Below, one piece after another: positions 10,329 to 18,232 of a stretch of 64,000 nt of DNA. Source of the stretch: Desulfotruncus arcticus DSM 17038 (GTDB lineage: Bacteria; Bacillota; Desulfotomaculia; Desulfotomaculales; Desulfallaceae); the NCBI RefSeq assembly GCF_900113335.1, contig NZ_FOOX01000005.1, forward strand, positions 62,001 through 126,000. The letters run 5' to 3'. The notes below the pieces were generated by a model that worked only from the letters and a program-made list of their open reading frames with translations, was not told the DNA's origin and searched no databases. The position numbers and the translations under genes are program-made. Every line of letters starts with the position of its first letter. Position 1 is the stretch's first letter.

Positions 10329-11171
10329 TTATAAAATTATTTCTTTATGCCTGCCGGCATGGCAATTGAGATTTACCGCAACAGGTAAGCTTGCTATGTG
10401 GGCGGGGTAGATTTCAACATGAACAGCAAGTGCCGTGTAACGACCACCGAGCCCCTGAGGTCCGATTCCTGTTTTATTGATTTCATCAAGCAATTCTTTT
10501 TCTAAACATGCAATTTCAGGTCTGGGACTGGGTGAACCCACACTTCTTAACAATGCTTCTTTAGCGAGTATAGCAGATTTTTCAAATGTGCCCCCAATAC
10601 CCACGCCAACAATAATCGGTGGGCAAGGGTTAGGACCGGCCGTTTTTACTGTATCCAAAACGAATTTTTTAACCCCTTCTACCCCTTCAGCAGGTTTTAG
10701 CATTTTAATGGCACTCATGTTTTCGCTACCGCCCCCCTTTGGGGCTACCGTTATTTTTAACTTATCACCAGGAACCAGCTTTAAGTGCAACACACATGGA
10801 GTGTTGTCACCCGTGTTAATGCGTTCCAAAGGATGACCAACTATGGATTTCCTTAAATAACCTTCAGTATAACCCCGCCGCACCCCTTCATTGATAGCAT
10901 CTTCCAAAGCGCCTCCTAATATATGAACTTCCTGTCCCAATTCAACAAACACCACAGCAAAACCAGTGTCCTGACACATCGGCACTTCTTCTGTACGGGC
11001 AATCTCAGCATTTTTGATTAATTGTTCAATAATTTCTTTACCCGTTAGGGAAAGCTCCTTCTCATAAGCATCATTAAAAGCATCTATCAAATCCTTACCA
11101 AGAAAAAAATTGGCCTCCATACATAATTTTGCAGTCGCATTTGAGATCTCTTCAACATTTATTGTTTTAAT
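10329..11171 (-). CDS. Class I fumarate hydratase, alpha subunit, apparent ATT start
   Basis: 280-residue catalytic N-terminal subunit of oxygen-sensitive [4Fe-4S] fumarase. The three cluster cysteines are seen in PMCQDTGF, GPNPCPPIIVG and NCHAGRHKE. The first ATG (11120) would drop about 17 conserved residues (KTINVEEISNATAKLC) and has no ribosome site. Reading in frame upstream gives ATT at 11171, six bases after a strong AGGGGGGG (11178-11185), with no ATG/GTG/TTG in between. ATT initiation, known for infC, is the best explanation; the ATT at 11177 abuts the SD and is too close. It is the first operon gene (mmcB position) and lies about 33 bases behind the predicted transcription start. 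Confidence 0.88.
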   Translation of the reverse strand: MKTINVEEISNATAKLCMEANFFLGKDLIDAFNDAYEKELSLTGKEIIEQLIKNAEIARTEEVPMCQDTGFAVVFVELGQEVHILGGALEDAINEGVRRGYTEGYLRKSIVGHPLERINTGDNTPCVLHLKLVPGDKLKITVAPKGGGSENMSAIKMLKPAEGVEGVKKFVLDTVKTAGPNPCPPIIVGVGIGGTFEKSAILAKEALLRSVGSPSPRPEIACLEKELLDEINKTGIGPQGLGGRYTALAVHVEIYPAHIASLPVAVNLNCHAGRHKEIIL

Positions 11172-11177
11172 TTTAAT

Positions 11178-11185
11178 CCCCCCCT
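11178..11185 (-). promoter_or_regulatory. Strong Shine-Dalgarno that sets the ATT start of fumarase alpha
   Basis: AGGGGGGG on the minus strand, six bases before the in-frame ATT at 11171. No standard start codon lies within reach of this site in the fumarase frame. Confidence 0.7.
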
Positions 11186-11214
11186 AAAAAGTAATGCTTA
11201 CCAAAATTACATAC

Positions 11215-11229
11215 GCAATTATTGTGCCA
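11215..11229 (-). promoter_or_regulatory. Sigma-54 (-24/-12) promoter of the mmc operon
   Basis: TGGCACAATAATTGC on the minus strand matches the sigma-54 consensus TGGCAC-N5-TTGC at every defined base, including the invariant GG and GC. The predicted start of transcription is near 11204, giving a leader of about 33 bases to the fumarase alpha start. The gene immediately upstream encodes a sigma-54 activator. Confidence 0.88.
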
Positions 11230-11292
11230 CTAAACATTTCTTAAAAATTCTAACATATCTTATTTATAAAAAATACAAAAACAGTTGATTTT

Positions 11293-11309
11293 ACTAAAAA
11301 AATTTTAGT
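11293..11309. promoter_or_regulatory. Candidate upstream activator site for the mmc promoter
   Basis: ACTAAAA-aaa-TTTTAGT is a 7-bp perfect dyad about 95 bp upstream of the predicted mmc transcription start, a usual distance for sigma-54 activator binding. The surrounding DNA is very AT-rich, so chance similarity is possible. Confidence 0.35.
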
Positions 11310-11388
11310 TTTTAGAAACAATAATAAAAAAAATAGAAATTTTAATGCTTTTTAGTCACATTAAAATATCTAATTTTTTTAATCTTTT

Positions 11389-13098
11389 CTAAATGTTTGA
11401 ATTTTCAAATTTAGCTTTTTTAAGCTTGTTATAAAGCGTCGCCAGCGAAATATTCAGTGCCTGGGCGGCACGTCTTTTACCCTCTACGGTATTGCCGAAT
11501 TTGGATAGCGCCTTTTTAATCAGTAATTGTTCCATCTGCTCTATCGGCATCAGATCTATATCCTTCTCCGGAAGCGCTTTAAATTGGCTCACGTGCTGAA
11601 CAAAATGTTTTTTCTTAAGCACTTCATCATCAACAGTCACCATCACTCGTTCCACCACATTTTCAAGCTCCCTGACATTTCCCGGCCAGTCATAGCTGTA
11701 AAGTATCTCTTCAGCATCTTTGGATATGCCCTGCACCTTCTTGCCTAATTTACGATTTAATTTGACAATTAGGTTATCAACCAGCTCGGGTAAATCATCC
11801 TTGCGCAGCCTTAAAGGAGGAATTGTAATCTCAACAACATTCAATCTGTAGTAAAGATCTTCTCTGAAGTTACCGTTTCTGATCATCTCCCTGAGGTTTC
11901 TATTAGTGGCTGCAACTACTCTTACATCAACGTGTATAGTCTGATTGCCGCCGACTTTTTCAAATTCCATTTCCTGAAGTACTCTTAATAATTTTCCCTG
12001 CAACGCCAGGTTCATATCTCCTATTTCATCTAGAAAGATTGTTCCTCCGTTGGCCAGTTCAAACTTGCCGATCTTTGATTTTACAGCACCTGTAAAAGCT
12101 CCTTTAGCATACCCAAAAAATTCACTTTCTAGCAAGTTTTCGGGTATTGCAGCACAATTTACTTTAATAAAAGGCTTCTCCCGCCTGGAGCTAACATGAT
12201 GAATAGCATGTGCGAACAGTTCCTTCCCGGTTCCGCTTTCCCCCAGCAGCAAAACGGTTGTATTGCTGCGAGCGGATTTCTCTGCAAGCTGCATGCATTT
12301 TTTTAGTTCATTGCTTTCACCAATAATATCGGAAAAACCATATTTACAAGTTGTAACCTGACCAAACTTGTCCGAAAGATTTTCAATTTGACTGGTTCGC
12401 TGTTTTAATTCATCCATTAATTTCATTACATCTGTGAAGTGCTGAAAAACTACAACAGCTCCCTCCAAGCTGCCATCAATAATAATTGGAGAAGCATTGC
12501 TGATTACCTCAGCATTACTTCCCCCAACTTTGGTCCTGTGTCCGAAAACATTTTTACCCGTTCTTAAAGCCATTGCCAGTGCCCCGTCAGGAGAAGCCTC
12601 CAAAACATTTTTACCTATTCTTTCTTCAGCAGGTATTCCTGTTACCCTGACAAAAGCGGGATTTAAATATTTAATTACCCCATCCTTACCGGCAACTTCT
12701 ACAGCTTCCTGGATTGAATTTAAAATGGTTGATAACTCGCCCTGAATACCTTTTATTTTAAGTAATTCTTGTTTTTCCTGAAAAAGGCGAACCATTAAAT
12801 TTACTGAACCTGTTTCGATTATTGACACATTACCCCTGATTTGTTTAAGCTTTTCTTCAACTTTGGTATCTTTGACAGCATTAATAACTATGTCCAAGCC
12901 GTTAATTCTAAAAATTTTATCGAGGGAGTTATGAAAAACAATATTATTCTCCTTTAATAAATTCGAAGGCAGAATTTCATCGTAAATATTAAAAAATGAA
13001 GCAACCTCTATATCCTTTAGGTTTTTTAGCAGGTTATAAACGGATATAGCATCATCACCAATACCAATAATAGCCACCTTAATCCTATTATTCAACAT
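11389..13098 (-). CDS. Sigma-54-dependent activator with Rossmann-like and PAS domains (MmcA-like)
   Basis: 569-residue transcription activator just upstream of the operon it probably controls. Residues 1-100 look like a Rossmann-type domain ([17 protein letters not shown], then LDIVINAV). A PAS domain spans about 122-230, with [11 protein letters not shown]. The AAA+ domain (about 255-480) has Walker A GESGTGKE (286-293), the sigma-54 contact loop GAFTGA (333-338) and Walker [12 protein letters not shown] Fis-type helix-turn-helix lies at about 525-565 ([13 protein letters not shown]). There is no receiver domain, so it should sense a ligand or redox state through the N-terminal domains. The position matches mmcA of Pelotomaculum. 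The start ATG has GAAGGTG upstream. Confidence 0.9.
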   Translation of the reverse strand: MLNNRIKVAIIGIGDDAISVYNLLKNLKDIEVASFFNIYDEILPSNLLKENNIVFHNSLDKIFRINGLDIVINAVKDTKVEEKLKQIRGNVSIIETGSVNLMVRLFQEKQELLKIKGIQGELSTILNSIQEAVEVAGKDGVIKYLNPAFVRVTGIPAEERIGKNVLEASPDGALAMALRTGKNVFGHRTKVGGSNAEVISNASPIIIDGSLEGAVVVFQHFTDVMKLMDELKQRTSQIENLSDKFGQVTTCKYGFSDIIGESNELKKCMQLAEKSARSNTTVLLLGESGTGKELFAHAIHHVSSRREKPFIKVNCAAIPENLLESEFFGYAKGAFTGAVKSKIGKFELANGGTIFLDEIGDMNLALQGKLLRVLQEMEFEKVGGNQTIHVDVRVVAATNRNLREMIRNGNFREDLYYRLNVVEITIPPLRLRKDDLPELVDNLIVKLNRKLGKKVQGISKDAEEILYSYDWPGNVRELENVVERVMVTVDDEVLKKKHFVQHVSQFKALPEKDIDLMPIEQMEQLLIKKALSKFGNTVEGKRRAAQALNISLATLYNKLKKAKFENSNI

Positions 13099-13221
13099 TT
13101 ACACCTTCTCACCCAGGGTAAATTTTTATTCTTCTGATTAATTCGACTATTTTTTAATTTATCCTTCTAAAATATAAAAATGTTTCTGAGTAAATTTGGG
13201 ATCTAACCCCGTACACTAATA

Positions 13222-13261
13222 AAAAACGTGCGCTAAATCAGTTCCTTTAGCGCGCGCGTTT
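13222..13261 (-). terminator. Terminator-like hairpin upstream of the mmc activator gene
   Basis: On the minus strand an imperfect GC-rich stem, CGCGCGCTAAA / TTTAGCGCACG, is followed by TTTTTTATTAG. It would stop transcription coming from the TRAP operon and is the second of two tandem terminators. Confidence 0.65.
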
Positions 13262-13276
13262 TAATACTTTATTCCT

Positions 13277-13306
13277 TAGACCTTGCCATATATATGGCAA
13301 GGTCTA
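13277..13306. repeat. Perfect 30-bp palindrome
   Basis: Each half is TAGACCTTGCCATAT, and its reverse complement follows with no spacer. It lies between two terminators and has no T-run of its own, so an operator, a binding site or a cruciform is possible. Confidence 0.7.
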
Positions 13307-13325
13307 CTTTCCTAAAGTGCACAAA

Positions 13326-13363
13326 AACTCCTGTTAACCGGCAAATGGTTGGTTACAGGAGTT
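13326..13363 (-). terminator. Terminator of the TRAP transporter operon
   Basis: AACTCCTGTTAACC (13326-13339) pairs with GGTTACAGGAGTT (13351-13363), and the minus-strand transcript then runs into GTTTTTG. It starts 14 bp after the dctM stop codon. Confidence 0.8.
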
Positions 13364-13376
13364 AATTTTGCTGAAT

Positions 13377-14657
13377 TTAATCCATTAATACCCTTGGGAT
13401 ATACGTGGAAACATCTGGGCAAAGAACAAAAAGCACCAATGCCAAAACCATCAAAACAATAAAAGGAACTACCCCTCTAATTACACTTTCCAGGCGTTCT
13501 TTAGCCATAGCACTAACCACAAACAGGTTCAGACCTACAGGGGGTGTAATCATAGCCAGCTCCATATTAACCGTCATCACCACCGCAAACTGCATAATGT
13601 CAATGCCCAGTGCGTGAATCATCGGCAGCAGCAGCGGTAATGTAATCAGGGTAATTGAAACTGCTTCAAGAAAAGTGCCCATTATAAAGAACATTATATT
13701 GGTAGCCAGGAAGAACATGTACTTATTCAGGTTGTTTTCTGAAATCCATTGGGCCAGATTTTGAGGAACCTGGTTAACGGTCAGAAACAGCGCAAATACC
13801 ATGGCGGCGGATATAATTAAAAATACCATGGAAGAAATGTTTATTGATTCAACAAAGATTTTGCGCATCTCTTTGAGTTTTAACTCCCGGTAGATCAAAA
13901 ATGATACTGCCAGTGTATAAAAAACTGAAAGGACAGCCGCTTCTGTCGGTGTAACGATTCCTGCATAGATGCTGCCCAGTATAAAAAATGGTAAAAATGC
14001 ACCGGGGGCAGCTTTTATACTTGAACTCCACCGTTCCCCCCAGGACGCCTTTGCTTGCATTTCCAATTTCTGAGCTTTGGCATAAAATATAGCGCTGATG
14101 ATTAATATCAGGGCCAGTATTAGTCCGGGGATTAAGCCTGCCATAAAAAGCTTGCCAATCGACTCCTCCGCTGTTACACCAAATACCACCATTGTCACAC
14201 TGGGAGGAATTAATATTCCCAATGTCCCGGAAGCTGCAATCAAACCCATGGCGTATTTTTTAGGATATCCCCCTTCAACCAGAGCAGGATACATAATCGC
14301 CCCGATAGCAGCAGCGGTAGCCGGACTGGATCCGGAAATCGCGGCGAATATAGCGCAGGCCAAAATGGTAACTACAGCCAACCCGCCGGGCAAATGACCG
14401 AACCATGCTCTTAACGACCTGATCAGGTATTTGGAAATCCCACCGTGGGACATCAGCACCCCAGCAAAAATAAAAGCAGGTATAGCCATAAGGGTGGGGG
14501 AAAGCAATGAGGCAAACATACGCTGCACAAGCATATGCATGGTAAAATCAGTGGTTAAACCAAGGATGATTAAGGCAGCAATAGACAGGCTGATGGCAAT
14601 AGGAACATTAAGTAAGAATAAAACTACAAAAATACTAAACAGAAGGACGGTCGACAT
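13377..14657 (-). CDS. dctM: TRAP transporter large permease (DctM)
   Basis: 426-residue, very hydrophobic protein with about 12 membrane segments and typical DctM stretches such as LMAIPAFIFAGVLM, GSSPATAAAIGAIMYPAL and ITPPVGLNLFV. It is the sodium-coupled channel subunit of a TRAP uptake system, working with DctQ and an extracytoplasmic binding protein. The start overlaps the 3' end of dctQ by 23 bp, so translation is probably coupled. It is the last gene of the operon. The substrate cannot be read from sequence; a carboxylate is likely because the neighbouring sensor is of the CitA/DcuS type. Confidence 0.93.
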   Translation of the reverse strand: MSTVLLFSIFVVLFLLNVPIAISLSIAALIILGLTTDFTMHMLVQRMFASLLSPTLMAIPAFIFAGVLMSHGGISKYLIRSLRAWFGHLPGGLAVVTILACAIFAAISGSSPATAAAIGAIMYPALVEGGYPKKYAMGLIAASGTLGILIPPSVTMVVFGVTAEESIGKLFMAGLIPGLILALILIISAIFYAKAQKLEMQAKASWGERWSSSIKAAPGAFLPFFILGSIYAGIVTPTEAAVLSVFYTLAVSFLIYRELKLKEMRKIFVESINISSMVFLIISAAMVFALFLTVNQVPQNLAQWISENNLNKYMFFLATNIMFFIMGTFLEAVSITLITLPLLLPMIHALGIDIMQFAVVMTVNMELAMITPPVGLNLFVVSAMAKERLESVIRGVVPFIVLMVLALVLFVLCPDVSTYIPRVLMD

Positions 14658-15168
14658 TATCCTTAACCCCTCTCATTGTAGACTCCATCCAGTCCTTGCC
14701 GCCGTTCTTCAGCAAGCCCACAAGTTTATCAATAAAACGAATTCCAAACATTACCCCGCTGATGGGAACAATTAAATAAACTATCCACATTGGAAACCTG
14801 CTATCGGGTGAGCGCATACCGTTTTGCAGGTAATTCATTTCAAGTTGAATACCATAAAACGTATAAAAAATACAAAAAGCAAACCCCAGAGTACAGGCAA
14901 AAATACTGACTTTATGTTTCCAAAATGTTGATAAAAAGTTATAAAGCATATCGACTTTGATATGGTGATCATTGCGTAAAGCCACGGCAATACCGGCCAG
15001 CGTGCCCCAGACAATGAAATAAACGGAAAACTCATCAAATATTGATTTAGGGCGGCCCCAAACGTATCTTAATACTACATTTATAAAGACCAAAGTAAGG
15101 CCGGTAAAAAGCATGCCACCGGCAAAATAATCCTCAAAGCCTTTATAGACCTTCTTAATAGTTTCCAT
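14635..15168 (-). CDS. dctQ: TRAP transporter small permease (DctQ)
   Basis: 177-residue protein with four predicted membrane helices (GGMLFTGLTLVFINVVLRYV, then segments around residues 45-65, 88-108 and 128-150) and the conserved DEFSVYFIVWGTLAG segment of DctQ proteins. It bridges the binding protein and DctM. It lies 130 bp after the first binding-protein gene and overlaps dctM. The ATG follows GGAGGCGG. Confidence 0.9.
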   Translation of the reverse strand: METIKKVYKGFEDYFAGGMLFTGLTLVFINVVLRYVWGRPKSIFDEFSVYFIVWGTLAGIAVALRNDHHIKVDMLYNFLSTFWKHKVSIFACTLGFAFCIFYTFYGIQLEMNYLQNGMRSPDSRFPMWIVYLIVPISGVMFGIRFIDKLVGLLKNGGKDWMESTMRGVKDNVDRPSV

Positions 15169-15298
15169 TTCCGCCTCCTTGTCCTGCAGAACTCTGCAAT
15201 ATTGATAATTAGTGTATTTATGGCAGGCATAATAAAGAAGACTTGGTTAAGGTTAAAGCAAAGAGGGGGCGGCGGCAACCTACCCCCTCTTTAATCAT

Positions 15299-16330
15299 TT
15301 AAGAATTCCTAGCGGCGTCAATGTATTCCTGACCAATGGACTCTGCATATTTGTCATAAAGTGGTTTTAAAGCTTCTATAAATTTAGCACGGTCTTCGTC
15401 GGTAAGCTCATAAATTTCTACTTTACCACTATTTTTGATATTTTCAAAGGAAGTTGCATCTAATTCATCAGCCAATTGACGTTCATACGCAGTTGCTTCA
15501 TTCATGGCTTCAGTGACCATCTGTTGCTGTTCAGGAGTGAGCGAGCTCCAGAAAGTAGTGTTTGTTAATACAACATAATCAAGACGTCCGTGATTAGAGA
15601 TAGTTAAATATTTTTGAACTTCGACATATTTTTGAGTGTCAATGTTGTTAAAAGTGTTTTCTTGCCCGTCAACGGTGCCGTTTTGCAGAGCCTGGTATAC
15701 TTCTGCAAAAGCTAATGTTTGTGAGCCGGCTCCCAGCGCTTTAAATTGCTCATCCAGAACTCCACCGCTTTGGGTACGGAATTTTAACCCTTTAAAATCT
15801 TCGGGAGATTTCAGTGGGTGCTTGGAATCTGTAAATTGTTTCATTCCATTAGCCCACCAGGCCAGACCAAGGATGCCATTTGGTTCCAGAGATTTCAGCA
15901 ACTTCTGTCCCTGTTCCCCGTCAAAGAATTTGTATGCCGCATTATTATCTTTAAATAGGAAAGGCATATCAACTAATTGAAATGAAGGGTTAAATGTAAT
16001 CAGCTTCGTTACCGAGGGAGCTATAAATTGTACGTTATTGGCCAGAAGCTGTTCTTGTTCTTCCTTATCACCGTAAAGCTGAGACGAAGGATAAACCTGC
16101 ACTTCAAATTGGCCCCCTGATTTTTCCTCCAGCACTTCTTTAAACTTCAATGCAGCCTGTCCTTTAGGAGTTGACTCGGCAACAACGTGGGTAAATTTTA
16201 CTACAATCTTGTCTTTTTGCTCGCCCTGTTCAGATGCGCCCTCTTTACTGCCACCGCATCCTGAAGTAATAAGTGCCAAAGCAATAACTGCAGTCAAGAA
16301 TAATGTTAATTTTTTGACTTTTCCAAACAT
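15299..16330 (-). CDS. dctP: TRAP transporter solute-binding lipoprotein (DctP family), first copy
   Basis: 343-residue extracytoplasmic solute receptor. An N-terminal lipoprotein signal with ITSGC places the lipidated Cys at residue 25. FTHVVAESTPKGQAALKFKE and GLKFRTQSGGVLDEQFK are DctP-family blocks; the conserved substrate-carboxylate Arg lies in the KFR motif, and NGTVDGQENTFNNI is the ligand-contact segment. The frame also has an ATG at 16336, but GGAGG abuts that codon; the ATG at 16330 is 6 bases away and preferred. A second receptor gene lies directly upstream, so the transporter has two receptors. Confidence 0.92.
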   Translation of the reverse strand: MFGKVKKLTLFLTAVIALALITSGCGGSKEGASEQGEQKDKIVVKFTHVVAESTPKGQAALKFKEVLEEKSGGQFEVQVYPSSQLYGDKEEQEQLLANNVQFIAPSVTKLITFNPSFQLVDMPFLFKDNNAAYKFFDGEQGQKLLKSLEPNGILGLAWWANGMKQFTDSKHPLKSPEDFKGLKFRTQSGGVLDEQFKALGAGSQTLAFAEVYQALQNGTVDGQENTFNNIDTQKYVEVQKYLTISNHGRLDYVVLTNTTFWSSLTPEQQQMVTEAMNEATAYERQLADELDATSFENIKNSGKVEIYELTDEDRAKFIEALKPLYDKYAESIGQEYIDAARNS

Positions 16331-16368
16331 AACCATCCTCCTATTATTTGTTTTAATGAGACAAAAAC

Positions 16369-17424
16369 TTAATCATCACCTCCCGGTGCAAAATCGGTCA
16401 TAGCGCTTTTTTGGATTGCCAGGTTGTTAACTAGTTCAGCACTAATTTTTTTTTCAAAAAAGCTATATACCGGACTCAAAGATTCTTCCCAAAGCCGCCT
16501 TTCCTCATTCGACAAAGTTGTTATCTCGATGTCCTTATTATTAACTAACTCATTATAATTAGCTTCATTAATTTTTGCCGCCATCGTACGCTCCCAGTCT
16601 GTTACTTCTACCATTGATTCTTCCAATATTTTTCTAACATCCTCGGGCAGCCCATCCCAGTAATCTTTTTGGGCCAGCACGACATAACCCAGATATCCAT
16701 GATTTGTTACAGTCATATACTTCTGCACCTGGTAAAACTTTTTTGAATAAATGTTAGAAATCGTATTTTCCTGGCCACATACCTCATTTTTTTCCAATGA
16801 ACGGTAAACACTGTTAAAGGGCAGCGGGATAGCTTGAGCACCCAACAGCTTAAATTGTTCTTCCAGAACAGAGCTGTTTATCATAACCCTAAATTTCAAA
16901 CCCTTTAAATCACCTGGTCTGCCAATAGGATGAACATCATTTGTCAGCTGCTTAAAACCATTATCCCAAAAAGCAAGCGCTACATAGCCCTCTTTTTCTA
17001 AACTATCTGTTAATTTTTCACCTATTGGTCCTTCAATGGCAAGATGTACAGACTCAATATCTGAAAAGGCATAAGGCAAATCCAGTAGTTGCCAGTAAGG
17101 AAACATGCTGCCAAGCTTGGATGTAGCCGGAGCAATTAACTGTACTGCCCCTTCCTGCAACGCTTGCATTTCCTCGCCATCAGCATAGAGAGTTGAATTT
17201 GCAAAAACTTGTACCTCAATTTTCCCGCCGGATTTTTCATTCACCAATCTTGAAAAATATTTAGCTGCTAACCCTTTCGGAGAGTTTTCGGCAACTACGT
17301 GAGAAAATTTTATTACTATTTTCTGTTCCGGGCTTACTTGTTCTTTATCAACAACCCTGGGTGAACAACCTGTATTTATTACCATAAAAAGGAAAAAAGC
17401 CACTGCCAGAATAAACTTGTTCAG
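16369..17424 (-). CDS. TRAP transporter solute-binding lipoprotein (DctP family), second copy, possible CTG start
   Basis: About 351 residues, related to the neighbouring DctP (shared FSHVVAENSPKGLAAKYF, GLKFRVMINSSVLEEQFK and EVCGQENTISNI). A lipobox INTGC puts the lipid Cys at about residue 20. The start is not obvious. The open frame reaches 17559 inside the response-regulator gene, but that long N-terminus lacks signal character. GGGAGG at 17433-17438 is two bases from a GTG at 17430 and eight from a CTG at 17424; spacing favours CTG, codon type favours GTG. Either gives a normal lipoprotein signal. It lies between the response regulator and dctP, so it may serve sensing or widen substrate range. 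Confidence 0.85.
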   Translation of the reverse strand: MNKFILAVAFFLFMVINTGCSPRVVDKEQVSPEQKIVIKFSHVVAENSPKGLAAKYFSRLVNEKSGGKIEVQVFANSTLYADGEEMQALQEGAVQLIAPATSKLGSMFPYWQLLDLPYAFSDIESVHLAIEGPIGEKLTDSLEKEGYVALAFWDNGFKQLTNDVHPIGRPGDLKGLKFRVMINSSVLEEQFKLLGAQAIPLPFNSVYRSLEKNEVCGQENTISNIYSKKFYQVQKYMTVTNHGYLGYVVLAQKDYWDGLPEDVRKILEESMVEVTDWERTMAAKINEANYNELVNNKDIEITTLSNEERRLWEESLSPVYSFFEKKISAELVNNLAIQKSAMTDFAPGGDD

Positions 17425-17539
17425 TCTCACACCTCCCAAGGCGTCAGTAATGTTTTTTGAAAATTTTATTAATTTATTATATTTTGTATAAGCACTATTA
17501 ACAACAATTCGTCCATTTTGTTGATTTTGTTCTTTATGT

Positions 17540-18232
17540 TCACTGATCTGCAACATCAAGCCGATACTCCTTTATGGGCCTCCCCACGGATCCGTATTTA
17601 AACCGCGCTACCGCTTTATTAATACTCTCAAGGTACTCCAGGTAACGTCTGGCGGTAACTCTGGCAAGTCCAAGTTCAATCGCCACTTCTTCAGCGGAAA
17701 CCGGTTTTGCTTGCTTAATTAAACTAAGTATCACCTGCTTTAACGTAATTTCGTTTAAACCCTTGGGCAAAAATTCTTTTACCTGGTCCTCAACATTACG
17801 ATTTAAAGCCAAACTGTCCAGCTCCGATTGGTTAAGCACCGAATTTTTACCGTAGCAATTAAACATAGTAGCAAAAGTTTTTAACGCACTTTGCAATCTG
17901 CCAAGTTTAAAAGGTTTAATTATATAATCCACGGCACCATACCTGAAAACATTTTGTATTGTCTCCGCGTCTTGAACCGCGGTTACCATGATTACGTCAA
18001 CGGGAACACCGGTTGTCCTTATTTCCTTTAACACTTGAAAACCATCTAAATCAGGCAGGTAGATGTCAAGCAAAACAAGGTCAATTTTTTTGATTTTGAT
18101 AATATTTAGAGCTTCATAGCCGGTTCTGGCAACATCTACTACTTGAAAACCGGGTACACTGCTGACAAATTCCTTATTAACCTGAACAACCATCGGGTCG
18201 TCTTCAACAATTAAAACATTGATATTAGTCAC
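17540..18232 (-). CDS. CitB/DcuR-type response regulator
   Basis: 230-residue response regulator. The receiver domain has the acidic pair in VLIVEDDP, phospho-acceptor Asp56 in LVLLDIYLPD, and the conserved Lys in YIIKPFKLG. The C-terminal part (about 165-225) is a helix-turn-helix (VSAEEVAIELGLARVTARRYLEYL) of the CitB/DcuR group. GTG at 18232 lies 8 bases after GGAGG and overlaps the kinase gene end by 8 bp, so the two are translationally coupled. It should control the downstream TRAP genes in response to an external carboxylate. Confidence 0.92.
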   Translation of the reverse strand: MTNINVLIVEDDPMVVQVNKEFVSSVPGFQVVDVARTGYEALNIIKIKKIDLVLLDIYLPDLDGFQVLKEIRTTGVPVDVIMVTAVQDAETIQNVFRYGAVDYIIKPFKLGRLQSALKTFATMFNCYGKNSVLNQSELDSLALNRNVEDQVKEFLPKGLNEITLKQVILSLIKQAKPVSAEEVAIELGLARVTARRYLEYLESINKAVARFKYGSVGRPIKEYRLDVADQ

